The translations under genes and the position numbers were made by a program. 64,000 nucleotides of DNA. It comes from an uncultured Candidatus Entotheonella sp. (GTDB lineage Bacteria; Tectomicrobia; Entotheonellia; Entotheonellales; Entotheonellaceae). The notes under the pieces are model-generated. The model had not been told where the DNA came from. It ran no database searches and saw only the letters and a program-made list of their open reading frames with translations. Of the stretch, positions 1-8,591 are shown piece after piece; within the stretch, counting starts at the first letter, position 1, and the number at the start of each line of letters is the position of its first letter. The stretch spans positions 173,300 through 237,299 of the forward strand of contig OX639990.1 of the NCBI GenBank assembly GCA_951828535.1, given 5' to 3'.

Positions 1-1306
1 CGTTGGATACCGCCAGCAGCATGGCGAGCAGGGCGACGATAGTCTTGCCGCTGCCGACGTCGCCCTGGATGAGGCGGTTCATCGGGAAAGGACGACGCAT
101 GTCGGTGAGAATCTCGTCCAGCACACGCTGCTGGGCGGCAGTGAGCTGAAAGGGCAAATGTTTCAACAGCGCCTTGCCGAGATGGTTTGGCTGGTCGTAG
201 TGCTTGTCGCGGCGTGTATTGCGGACCTCGCGGTGGCGGATGGCGAGACCGAGTTCGAGCAAGAAGAACTCCTCGAATACCAGCCGCGCGTGAAAGGCGG
301 TTCGCTGCTCATTGAGAGCCTCGAGGTTGGCGTCGTCATACGGGAAATGCACCCCGCGCATGGCCTGTGCCAGTGCGGGCAGCCGGTGAGCGGTGCAGAT
401 TGAATGCGGCAGCGTCTCGCGAATGAGTGGCACGAAGGTCTCCACGGTGCTGTGCATCAGGCTCCGCATGCTCTTCTGGGTCAGCCCGGCGGTCAGCGGG
501 TAAATCGGCACCAAGCGGCCGAAATGAACCAGCTCGGCGTCGTCCTCTTCCAGGGCTTCAAGGTCGGGATGAACCACTTCGCGGCTGCCGTCATAGCGAT
601 TGAAGGCGATGAGGCCGTTGCCGACCACACGCGCGCCGATGGGAAAGCGCTCCTGCAGGGCCAGGCCGCGGTGCTGGAACCATTTGCAGGTGAGCGGGGC
701 GCTGGAGTCCTCCAGGCGCAGGGTCGCAAAGGACTTACCGCGTGACATGGGATGCAGCTGGAAGGCCGTTACCGTGCCGCAAAACGTCTGCCGGGTACCG
801 GCCTGTAGCATGCCCAGGGGGGTGATGTTGCGGCGGTCTTCATAGCGCCCGGGCAGGCACCATAGCAGATCGCCCACGGTGTGCAGGGATAGTCTTGCAA
901 GCAGGGCGGCGCGGCGTGGCCCGACGCCGCGCAGGAATTGCACCGGCTGGGCCAGCGGATCTTCGGAAGCGGTGGCGGATGCCGGCGCGAGCGGGGCGGT
1001 CCGTTTGGGCGTAGGGGCGTCGCTTCTGTCCGACAAGGTGTGCAGGCGGGAAAGAATCCGCGCGGCCTGCTGCACGCGCTGCCGTTTCTCGGTCAGCGTC
1101 AGATCGTCGAATCCCAGTACCGTTTCCGCCAATTGCGTTAACACACCGGGCATCGATGCTGGCAGCGACAATGACTGCAAAACCTGGATCTGATGCTTTA
1201 CGAACGATTCCAGGTCGCGCAATTTGTGCAGGTCGGCGTAGTCATTGCGCGTGGCGTATTGAAGGGGTTGGTCGAGACGGCTCAAGTGGGTACGGACGTC
1301 CGTCAT
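1..1306 (-). CDS. recG: ATP-dependent DNA helicase RecG (3' part beyond window)
   Basis: RecG remodels stalled replication forks and Holliday junctions by ATP-driven branch migration. About 435 N-terminal residues are visible; the C-terminal part lies left of the window. The start is the ATG at 1304-1306 (MTDVRTHLSRL). A helix-hairpin-like segment FLRGVGPRRAALLARL lies near residues 120-140, followed by the wedge/OB region, then PMNRLIQGDVGSGKT with the Walker A lysine near residue 421. In E. coli RecG this motif lies near residue 300, so this protein carries an N-terminal extension of about 120 residues. Such extensions are known in RecG from several non-enteric phyla. The gene is divergent from rpmB, with a 123-bp gap between the two starts. 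Confidence 0.95.
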   Translation of the reverse strand, partial: MTDVRTHLSRLDQPLQYATRNDYADLHKLRDLESFVKHQIQVLQSLSLPASMPGVLTQLAETVLGFDDLTLTEKRQRVQQAARILSRLHTLSDRSDAPTPKRTAPLAPASATASEDPLAQPVQFLRGVGPRRAALLARLSLHTVGDLLWCLPGRYEDRRNITPLGMLQAGTRQTFCGTVTAFQLHPMSRGKSFATLRLEDSSAPLTCKWFQHRGLALQERFPIGARVVGNGLIAFNRYDGSREVVHPDLEALEEDDAELVHFGRLVPIYPLTAGLTQKSMRSLMHSTVETFVPLIRETLPHSICTAHRLPALAQAMRGVHFPYDDANLEALNEQRTAFHARLVFEEFFLLELGLAIRHREVRNTRRDKHYDQPNHLGKALLKHLPFQLTAAQQRVLDEILTDMRRPFPMNRLIQGDVGSGKTIVALLAMLLAVSN

Positions 1307-1429
1307 CGCAGGCTCACGTGGCAGTCACGGTGCGTTGTTGCGGCCCAAGGGACAATGTGCTAGCTTTGGCGCTCGCTTTTCGAGATTAGCAAAGACAACG
1401 GACGGTTTCGGGTATGAAAGGAAGCAGCC

Positions 1430-1624
1430 ATGGCCAGAAGCTGTGACATGTGCGGCAAAGGACCACGATTTGGCCATACTATCAGCCATGCTCACAATCT
1501 CACCAAAAGACGCTGGAATCCCAACCTGCAGCCGATGCGGGTGCAGACGGCCAGCGGCCACGTCAAACGCATGAAGGTCTGTACGCGCTGCCTACGTTCC
1601 GGCAAGGTGCGCAAGCCCGCTTAA
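1430..1624 (+). CDS. rpmB: 50S ribosomal protein L28
   Basis: Small basic protein of 64 residues, a component of the large ribosomal subunit. It starts [16 protein letters not shown] and contains the family core [13 protein letters not shown]. Two Cys pairs, CDMC near residues 5-8 and CTRC near residues 51-54, make it a zinc-binding (C+) form. A good ribosome-binding site (GAAAGGAAGC) precedes the ATG. The gene is convergent with the Rel/Spo gene, only 3 bp separating the two ends, so there is no room for a dedicated terminator between them. No rpmG follows, unlike the arrangement in many Proteobacteria. Confidence 0.97.
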   Translation: MARSCDMCGKGPRFGHTISHAHNLTKRRWNPNLQPMRVQTASGHVKRMKVCTRCLRSGKVRKPA

Positions 1625-1627
1625 TCC

Positions 1628-3799
1628 TCACGTATGCCAATTGCCCCGCCTGACATTCCTGGCGCGGTCTACTGAAAGCACGCCCCGCACGCCTTCAATC
1701 CGGCGAATGACCTCGTTCAGATGGTTCACGTCACGGACATCGACCGTCATATCCATGTAGGCTTTCTTGTCAATGGTGGTCGTTGTGTTGAACCGGCTGA
1801 TATTCACCTTGCACGCTGAAACAGCGGCGCTCACGCTTGCCAGAACGCCTTGTTCGTCGTGGGTCACAAGCGCGATTGCCGCAGAGTGCAGGGTCTCGCC
1901 GGCATCGTCCCACGACACCGAGGTGCGCCTTTCTGCGTCGTATTCCAGCTTTCGCGTGCTTTCACAGTCCGTGGTGTGAATGCTGACGCCGCGCCCACGC
2001 GTGACGTAGCCGACGATGCGGTCGCCGGGTAGGGGGCTGCAGCAGCGAGCGATATTGATGAGGACGTCGGTGAGCCCGTGCACCTTCACCCCCTCACTGC
2101 GTGGCTGCTGTCGACCGGACGGTGCCACCTCCTTGCCCTGATTCCTTTTGTCCTTGATTAAGTTTGACGGTAGCAAACGATGCGCGACTTGCAGGGCTGA
2201 CACGCGCCCGTAACCGACGGCTTCCAGCAGATCATTCGCCCTGTGGCAGCCAAACGCCGGGGCCGCGGCGAGTAGGACGTCCGTCTTCACATAGGGCTGT
2301 GAATTCGGCGTGTACTTGCGGATTTCGTGTTCCAGGCTGCGCATGCCCAAGGCGATGCTTCTTTCTTTGTCTTCCGACTTGAGCCACGCCTTGATGCGCG
2401 TCCGAGCGCGCGGCGTGACAACCCAGCGCAGCCAGTCGCGGTTCGGCACGTGGGAGGTGGAGGTAAGGACTTCGACAGTATCCCCGTTGCGCAATTGATA
2501 ACGCAGTGGCGCCATGCGGCCGTTTATCTTGGCGCCCGTGCACTGGTGACCCACGTCGGTATGCACGGAATAGGCGAAATCCACCGCCGTGGCGCCGCGC
2601 GGGAATGTCTTCACCTCGCCGCGTGGGGTAAAGACGTAGACTTCCTCCGGGAACATGTCGATCTTGACCGTTTCCATGAACTCGATGGGGTCTTTGAGAT
2701 CCTGCTGCCATTCCATCAGTCGCCGCAGCCAGGCGAAATACTCCTCGTTCTGTTCGGTTGAGCCGCGTTCCTTGTAATGCCAATGCGCCGCGATACCTTC
2801 CTCCGCCGTGCGGTGCATCTCCTCGGTGCGAATCTGCAACTCAACGCGCTGGCGCTCGGGACCCAGCACGGTGGTGTGCAAGGATTGGTACATGTTGGGC
2901 TTAGGGAGTGCGATGTAATCCTTGAAGCGTCCGGGGATGGGCTTCCAGAGGGCGTGGATGATACCCAGGATGGCGTAACAGTTGCGCACCGTGTCGGTGA
3001 TGACCCGAACGGCCAGCAGGTCGTGGACTTCCTCGAACGGCAGTTGCTGGCGCTGCATCTTCTGGTAGATGCTGTAGTAATGCTTGGGCCGTCCCGAAAG
3101 CCGGCAGTCGATTCGCATTTGCGCGAGTTCTTTGGCTACCGTCTCCTGCACCTGTGCCAAGTAGCGCTCGCTTTCGTCCTGCTCGCCTGCGAACTGTGCC
3201 TCGATTTCCTGGAATGCACGCGGGTGCAGGTAGAAGAAGGACAGGTCTTCCATCTCGGCCTTCATCCAGGTAATGCCGAGACGATGGGCGAGGGGCGCGT
3301 AGATCTCCAGCGTTTCGCGGGCGACGAGGCGCTGCTTGTGGTCCGCCATGTGTTCCAGAGTGCGCAGGTTGTGCAGCCGGTCAGCGAGCTTGACCAGAAT
3401 CACCCGGATATCCTTGGCCATGGCAACCAGCATCTTGCGGAAGCTTTCCGCCTGCCGTTCCTCTTGGCTGAAGAACTCGAGCTTGCTCAGCTTGGTAACG
3501 CCGGAGACGAGGGCGGCGACCTCGGGGCTAAAGTCCGACGCGATCTGTTCCTCGCCGGCGTCGGTATCTTCGATGGTGTCGTGCAGCAGCGCGCTGGCGA
3601 TGGTCATGGCGTCCATTTGCAACTCGGTCAGAATGGACGCGACTTCCAAGGGATGTGAGATGTAGGGGATGCCGGATTTGCGTTTTTGATGCTGGTGGGC
3701 TTGTGCGGCAAATAGATAGGCGCGGCGAATCAGATCCGTGTCCGCTTGTGGATGATATTGCTCAACTGCGGCGATAACTGAATCAATGGTCAGCATCAT
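1628..3799 (-). CDS. spoT: Bifunctional (p)ppGpp synthetase/hydrolase (Rel/SpoT family)
   Basis: Full-length 723-residue long RSH protein that makes and degrades the alarmone (p)ppGpp. Domains in order are an N-terminal HD hydrolase (HDTIEDTD near residue 73), a synthetase domain (GRPKHYYSIYQKM near 230-250), a TGS domain (VYVFTPRGEVKTFPRGATA near 390), and a C-terminal ACT domain (VTHDEQGVLASVSAAVSACK). Because the HD motif is intact, hydrolase activity is expected. Only one long RSH is visible here, so it may be the sole Rel of the genome, but this cannot be known from one window. Two ATG codons are adjacent at the start (3799 and 3796). It is divergent from acs across a 283-bp gap. Confidence 0.93.
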   Translation of the reverse strand: MMLTIDSVIAAVEQYHPQADTDLIRRAYLFAAQAHQHQKRKSGIPYISHPLEVASILTELQMDAMTIASALLHDTIEDTDAGEEQIASDFSPEVAALVSGVTKLSKLEFFSQEERQAESFRKMLVAMAKDIRVILVKLADRLHNLRTLEHMADHKQRLVARETLEIYAPLAHRLGITWMKAEMEDLSFFYLHPRAFQEIEAQFAGEQDESERYLAQVQETVAKELAQMRIDCRLSGRPKHYYSIYQKMQRQQLPFEEVHDLLAVRVITDTVRNCYAILGIIHALWKPIPGRFKDYIALPKPNMYQSLHTTVLGPERQRVELQIRTEEMHRTAEEGIAAHWHYKERGSTEQNEEYFAWLRRLMEWQQDLKDPIEFMETVKIDMFPEEVYVFTPRGEVKTFPRGATAVDFAYSVHTDVGHQCTGAKINGRMAPLRYQLRNGDTVEVLTSTSHVPNRDWLRWVVTPRARTRIKAWLKSEDKERSIALGMRSLEHEIRKYTPNSQPYVKTDVLLAAAPAFGCHRANDLLEAVGYGRVSALQVAHRLLPSNLIKDKRNQGKEVAPSGRQQPRSEGVKVHGLTDVLINIARCCSPLPGDRIVGYVTRGRGVSIHTTDCESTRKLEYDAERRTSVSWDDAGETLHSAAIALVTHDEQGVLASVSAAVSACKVNISRFNTTTTIDKKAYMDMTVDVRDVNHLNEVIRRIEGVRGVLSVDRARNVRRGNWHT

Positions 3800-3964
3800 A
3801 TCGTCGTCTATGGTTCAATAAAGGTGTGTCTTGGTTCACAGAACGACAGATGGCGACCTTAGCAAGCAAGCTTCTGAAAGTCAAGCATTTACCGTGGTTC
3901 AAAAGGCGCTATGGACAGCTTGAAGGGAGTGGTGGCGGGTCGTTTTAGGCGCACAATCCGGCGG

Positions 3965-3994
3965 TTGACATGCCTCTTGGCAATCCATTACCAT
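3965..3994 (+). promoter_or_regulatory. Predicted sigma-70 type promoter for acs
   Basis: A perfect -35 hexamer TTGACA at 3965-3970 is followed after 18 bp by TACCAT at 3989-3994. Transcription from about 4001 would give an 80-nt leader before the acs ATG at 4083, which has a GAGGGG ribosome-binding site. No other convincing element is seen in the 283-bp gap between spoT and acs. Confidence 0.5.
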
Positions 3995-4082
3995 GCCTCG
4001 CTATTGTGAAGCTGGAAAGGGCACGGAGGCTTGATTCAGACTTTTAGAATCAGCTTGTTCTGTTAGGTCAGAGGGGTGAGAG

Positions 4083-6176
4083 ATGAGCGAACCAGAGGTT
4101 GTGGCGACGAGTGAAGCGCAGATCGCCGTGCATTGGAAGGAGGAGGCTTATATTCAGCCATCGGCGCAATTTATCGCGCAGGCGAATATGACCGATCCGT
4201 ACGTTCACGATCGGTTTGGGCTTGACCGATTTCCTGAGTGTTTCAAAGAGTACGCCGATCTCCTCGACTGGTATGCGTATTGGCATACCTTGCTGGATAC
4301 CAGTGATGCCCCGTGCTGGAAATGGTTTGTTGGTGGCAAGCTTAATGTTTCCTACAATTGTGTCGACCGTCATTTAACAAAGTATAGAAACAAAGCGGCC
4401 ATTCTTTATGTGCCGGAACCGGAAGATGAAGCTCACGTTGCCATTACCTATCAGGAACTGTACGTGCGGGTGAACGAATTTGCCGCCGTGCTACGGGATT
4501 TTGCTGGTGTCAAGGCAGGCGACCGGGTGACCATTCACATGCCGATGGTGCCGGAACTGCCGGTCGCCATGTTGGCTTGCGCCAGGTTGGGCGCCATTCA
4601 TTCGGTGGTGTTCGGCGGCTTCAGCGGCAAGTCATGCGGGGAGCGCATCGCCGATTCCGGCAGCCGGGTGCTGATCACGATGGATAGTTATTATCGCAGC
4701 GGCACACTTCTGGATCACAAAGAAAAGGCGGATGAGGCCGTGAAAACGGCGGCTGAGGAAGGCCAAGACGTTGATAAAGTCCTGGTATGGCGGCGTTATC
4801 CTGGCCAATACCATTCGGCGACGCCGATGCAGGACGGGCGTGACTATTTCGTGGACAACGAGTTGAAGACCCACGTCGGCAGCAGAATCGAGCCCGTGGC
4901 GCTGGCGGCCGAGGACCCGCTGTTCCTGATGTACACCAGTGGCACGACCGGGCGTCCCAAAGGCTGCCAGCACAGTACTGGCGGCTACCTTTCATACGTA
5001 GCAGGCACCTCCAAGTACGTGCAGGACATTCACCCCGAGGACGTGTACTGGTGCATGGCGGACATCGGCTGGATCACCGGGCATTCCTACATTGTCTACG
5101 GCCCGTTGTCTCTGGCGGCCACCACCGTCATGTACGAGGGCGTTCCGACCTATCCCGACGCCGGGCGCGCTTGGCGTATCGCCGAACAATTGGCGGTCAA
5201 CATTTTCCACACCGCCCCCACTACCATTCGCATGCTGCGCAAAGCCGGGCCTGACGAACCGCAGAAATACAATTATCACTTCAAGCACATGACCACCGTT
5301 GGTGAGCCCATCGAACCCGAGGTGTGGCAGTGGTACTACGACGTCGTTGGCAAAGGTGAGGCCGTGATCTGCGACACTTGGTGGCAGACCGAGACCGGTG
5401 GCTTCTTGTGCAGCACCCTGCCCGCTCTGCAGGCCATGAAGGCGGGCAGCGCCGGGCCCAGCATGCCGGGCATTCATCCTGTCATCTACGACGAAAACGG
5501 CGATGAGGTGCCGGCGGGGTCGGGCAAGGCGGGCAACATCTGCATCCGCAATCCTTGGCCCGGTGGCTTTCAAACCATCTGGGGCGACCGGGAACGTTAT
5601 GTATCAACGTACTATGGCAAGTACTGCAGGAACCCCGAGAGCAAGGAGTGGCGCGATTGGCCGTACTTCACCGGTGACGGCGCCATGCAGGCGGCGGACG
5701 GTTATTATCGCATCCTGGGCCGCGTCGACGACGTGATCAACGTTGCCGGCCACCGCCTGGGCACCAAGGAGCTTGAATCCGCCGGCCTCACCGTCGAGGA
5801 GATCGCCGAGGCGGCGGTCGTGCCGGTTGCGGACGACATTCGTGGGCGGGTGCCGGATATGTATGTATCTCTGAAACCCGGTTTTGACGCCGGTCCGGTC
5901 ATCGAAGCCAAGGTAATCGAGGCCATCGAGACCATCATCGGCAAGATCGCCCGTCCGAAGCACGTGTACATCGTGCCGGACATGCCCAAGACGCGCTCCG
6001 GAAAGATCATGCGCCGCGTGTTGGCGGCAATCTCGAATACCATGGATATTGGTGACGTGACCACACTGGCGAACCCCGAAGTGGTGGAATCGGTCCGCCA
6101 AATGGTCCAGGGCGAGGGCATGGTGGTGACCCAGGAAGGCCCCGAAGACCTGAAACTTTTCGGCGAGGAGCGTTAA
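4083..6176 (+). CDS. acs: AMP-forming acetyl-CoA synthetase (or close acyl-CoA synthetase)
   Basis: Converts acetate, ATP and CoA to acetyl-CoA through an acetyl-AMP intermediate in the cytoplasm. The 697-residue protein is somewhat longer than the usual 650. Visible motifs are the nucleotide-binding YTSGTTGRPKG near residue 284, the substrate-pocket motif DTWWQTETGG, the hinge region TGDGAMQAADGYYRILGRVDD, and the C-terminal PKTRSGKIMRR with Lys641 in the position of the regulatory, acetylatable catalytic lysine. The Trp in DTWWQTETGG favours acetate over larger acyl groups. It heads a rightward series: the radical SAM gene starts 18 bp after its stop. A propionate preference cannot be excluded from sequence alone. 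Confidence 0.93.
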   Translation: MSEPEVVATSEAQIAVHWKEEAYIQPSAQFIAQANMTDPYVHDRFGLDRFPECFKEYADLLDWYAYWHTLLDTSDAPCWKWFVGGKLNVSYNCVDRHLTKYRNKAAILYVPEPEDEAHVAITYQELYVRVNEFAAVLRDFAGVKAGDRVTIHMPMVPELPVAMLACARLGAIHSVVFGGFSGKSCGERIADSGSRVLITMDSYYRSGTLLDHKEKADEAVKTAAEEGQDVDKVLVWRRYPGQYHSATPMQDGRDYFVDNELKTHVGSRIEPVALAAEDPLFLMYTSGTTGRPKGCQHSTGGYLSYVAGTSKYVQDIHPEDVYWCMADIGWITGHSYIVYGPLSLAATTVMYEGVPTYPDAGRAWRIAEQLAVNIFHTAPTTIRMLRKAGPDEPQKYNYHFKHMTTVGEPIEPEVWQWYYDVVGKGEAVICDTWWQTETGGFLCSTLPALQAMKAGSAGPSMPGIHPVIYDENGDEVPAGSGKAGNICIRNPWPGGFQTIWGDRERYVSTYYGKYCRNPESKEWRDWPYFTGDGAMQAADGYYRILGRVDDVINVAGHRLGTKELESAGLTVEEIAEAAVVPVADDIRGRVPDMYVSLKPGFDAGPVIEAKVIEAIETIIGKIARPKHVYIVPDMPKTRSGKIMRRVLAAISNTMDIGDVTTLANPEVVESVRQMVQGEGMVVTQEGPEDLKLFGEER

Positions 6177-6194
6177 GCAACACGGAATAGTCCT

Positions 6195-7532
6195 ATGGTC
6201 TATAAAGCCTATTCGGTTTCCTGGAACCTCACGCAGCGGTGCAACCTGTTTTGCGCGCACTGCTACATCAGCGCTTCCGCGGGCGCCGACGCTGCAGACG
6301 AATTGACGACGGCTGAGTGCTACCGCGTGATGGACGATATCGCCCGCGTCAATCCGAGCATCTTTCTCATCCTTACCGGCGGCGAGCCGCTGCTGCGCAA
6401 GGATATATTTGACTTGGCGGCTTACGGGGCGGAACGGGATTTCACGGTCGTTCTGGGTACGAACGGGGTGCTGGTGCGCGAGAAGCAGGCCAAGCTGATG
6501 CGGCAGAGCGGCGTCCTCGGCGCCTCAATCAGTCTGGATTCCACGCGCGCCGACAAGCACGACGCCTTTCGCCATCAGGCCGGCTCCTGGGAGGGTGCTG
6601 TGCGGGCGACACGGGTCTTGAAGGACGAGGGCCTGGACTTCTCGTTGCACATGTCGGTGACCGACTGGAACGTCGACGAGATTCCGGCGATGGTCGATCT
6701 GGCGAACGACCTGGGCGCCAACGTGCTCAATTTCTTCTTTCTGGTGCGAACCGGGCGGGGCGAGAACCTGACGGATATCAGCGCGGAGCAGTACGAGGCG
6801 ATCCTGACGGCCTTGGCGCGTGCCCAAGGGGTTGGCGAAGACGGCGACACGGAGGCGACATCGGTTTTCAGCCAGCAGGAAGATCCGTGGAGCATGCCGG
6901 TCGGCGCGGCGGGCAAGCTCCTCATCCGCGCCAAGTGCGCCCCCCACTTTCGTCGCATTGTCTGGGAGCTCGATCCCAGCTCGCCGCTGCTCAAGAATTA
7001 CGCCCACGGCTCCTGCCCGGCCGGCAAATACTACTGCCGTATTACGCCGCGCGGCGATGTGACGCCGTGCCCCTATATGCCGGTCGTGGCGGGCAACCTG
7101 CGTCAGACGTCGTTCGCCGATCTGTGGGGTGGGTCCGACGTTTTCCAGGATCTGCGGGAGCCGGAACTAGGCGGGCGCTGCGGTCCGTGCGAGTTCAGCA
7201 AAATCTGTGGCGGCTGCCGCTGCCGAGCCTATGCCACCTATGGCGATTATCTGGCCGAAGACCCTGCTTGTTCCTATCAGCCGGGTCAGCACGGTGGTCA
7301 GGTGATCGAGCTTCCGGCATCGCAAACATTCGGCCTGGAGGTGAAGCCGGAACTGGTTTGGCAGCCGGCGGCCCGCGAGCGGCTGAAGGCGATTCCGTCA
7401 TTCGCCCGCGGTATGGTGGTGAAGGGTGTAGAAGCCTATGCTCGCTCGCAGGGTTACCGGGAGATAACTTCTGAGCTGTTGACCGAGATTCGCCAAACGT
7501 GGGGTGCGCGATTCCGTCCCAGACGGTCGTGA
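6195..7532 (+). CDS. Radical SAM/SPASM protein with C-terminal PCP-reductase-like domain
   Basis: A 445-residue radical SAM enzyme. The AdoMet cluster motif is CNLFCAHC (Cys16, Cys20, Cys23) and the GGEPLLR motif follows. The C-terminal half carries a SPASM-type cluster region (CPAGKYYCRITPRGDVTPC and CGPCEFSKICGGCRC), resembling NirJ/AhbC/AhbD proteins of heme d1 and alternative heme synthesis. After it, residues about 387-440 (AARERLKAIPSFARGMVVKG...) look like the small light-independent protochlorophyllide-reductase C-terminal domain (PCP_red). The next gene encodes a second such domain. The substrate is unknown: tetrapyrrole modification or peptide modification are both possible. No heme d1 or nitrite reductase gene is adjacent. 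It follows acs by 18 bp and probably shares its transcript. Confidence 0.8.
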   Translation: MVYKAYSVSWNLTQRCNLFCAHCYISASAGADAADELTTAECYRVMDDIARVNPSIFLILTGGEPLLRKDIFDLAAYGAERDFTVVLGTNGVLVREKQAKLMRQSGVLGASISLDSTRADKHDAFRHQAGSWEGAVRATRVLKDEGLDFSLHMSVTDWNVDEIPAMVDLANDLGANVLNFFFLVRTGRGENLTDISAEQYEAILTALARAQGVGEDGDTEATSVFSQQEDPWSMPVGAAGKLLIRAKCAPHFRRIVWELDPSSPLLKNYAHGSCPAGKYYCRITPRGDVTPCPYMPVVAGNLRQTSFADLWGGSDVFQDLREPELGGRCGPCEFSKICGGCRCRAYATYGDYLAEDPACSYQPGQHGGQVIELPASQTFGLEVKPELVWQPAARERLKAIPSFARGMVVKGVEAYARSQGYREITSELLTEIRQTWGARFRPRRS

Positions 7533-7595
7533 GCATCGCTGCCCCTTGTTGTTTCATGCGATAGACAGAGTTCCCCGTATAAGGAGACAGTGAAC

Positions 7596-8006
7596 ATGCC
7601 GAGCACGGAGGCCACGGGGCTTGAAAGCCGTCTGGACGCCATGCAGGAGCAATTGGCGCGCGTGCAGGAATTGTTGGTCGGTTTTTCGCAGCAGCTTGAG
7701 CAACAGCGCGTCGATACCGGTAAGGTCAACGAGAGCATCCAGCATTGGGTGACGGATTACGTTTCCCTGCGGCTGCAGGAATTGGTGCCGCACGCCTGCG
7801 AGCATGACGACGAGCCGGCGGCGGCGGACGGCCCATATTTGCCTGGCACCTCGGTTCCTTGTACCGAAGACGTGGTGCATCGTGTTGGGCGCATTCCCAT
7901 TCCGTTTGTGCGTCAGATGGTGGTTCAGAAAGTCGCCGAGCAGGCCCGGCAGGAGGGTGCAGTGCGGGTCGACGTCGCCTTCTTTGAACAGGCGGCGACC
8001 TTCTGA
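7596..8006 (+). CDS. Stand-alone PCP-reductase-like domain protein with N-terminal coiled coil
   Basis: A protein of 136 residues. The N-terminal third (LDAMQEQLARVQELLVGFSQQLEQQ) has heptad-like spacing suggesting a coiled coil. The C-terminal 40 residues (VGRIPIPFVRQMVVQKVAEQ...) repeat the pattern of the PCP_red domain seen at the end of the upstream radical SAM protein: Ile-Pro, Phe-Val-Arg, then an amphipathic helix. I chose the ATG at 7596, which lies 9 nt after AAGGAG; a GTG at 7590 is too close to that site. It is probably a partner or scaffold for the radical SAM enzyme; this is inference from domain sharing and adjacency. Confidence 0.7.
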   Translation: MPSTEATGLESRLDAMQEQLARVQELLVGFSQQLEQQRVDTGKVNESIQHWVTDYVSLRLQELVPHACEHDDEPAAADGPYLPGTSVPCTEDVVHRVGRIPIPFVRQMVVQKVAEQARQEGAVRVDVAFFEQAATF

Positions 8007-8123
8007 CAATGCAAATTGCCAGGGGAGGATCTCCTGAGTTGGCAGCACTGGCAGAGTCACGTGCTGGCGGGTCCCAAGCTGTTTGAGGCGCCGTCGTAGC
8101 GTGGCTCCTTGAGGAGGTGTGGC

Positions 8124-8546
8124 ATGGCAAAATCCACGACGCTTCACGATTTCCTGGAGCGGTTGATCGACATGGGCGGCACCTTCATCTTGCGAAATGA
8201 GCATGGCTCCATGGAACTGCGCGGGCAGGACATGTATCTGCATCCCTATGAGGAGTGGCTGACGGTGTATCACACCAACGCCGAGAGGCCCGAAGCGCGC
8301 AGCCATCTGCATCTCAAACGGCATACCCTGCAAGCGGCCACGGTATGTCGTTCGGAAGGGCAGACACCGCACTTGGCGTTCTTCAAAACTGGCGAGCCTT
8401 GTGGTGACCCGCTGCTGGTCTGGTATTTCCCCAGCTTCTACGATTGGAGCCAGGGCAAGAGTCTCATACCCGACAACGTCGCCTGCTTTGAGTCGTTCGT
8501 CGAGACGTACGGTGAGCACGTTGGCTTTGCCGAGCAGACGGGGTGA
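8124..8546 (+). CDS. Conserved-looking hypothetical protein
   Basis: A 140-residue soluble protein that I do not recognise. The start is the ATG at 8124, preceded by GAGGAGGTGT. No signal peptide or membrane segment is visible. The middle part (SHLHLKRHTLQAATV, then TPHLAFFKTG) is reminiscent of the hemin-binding HemS/ChuX fold, in which a conserved His precedes a beta strand, but this is a weak visual impression and not a call. It sits between the PCP-reductase-like gene and the D,D-carboxypeptidase in the same direction, so it may act with the radical SAM protein. Confidence 0.6.
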   Translation: MAKSTTLHDFLERLIDMGGTFILRNEHGSMELRGQDMYLHPYEEWLTVYHTNAERPEARSHLHLKRHTLQAATVCRSEGQTPHLAFFKTGEPCGDPLLVWYFPSFYDWSQGKSLIPDNVACFESFVETYGEHVGFAEQTG

Positions 8547-8591
8547 CACGATGCACGCGCAGGCAAGGAATACCCGACAGAGGAATTGCAC

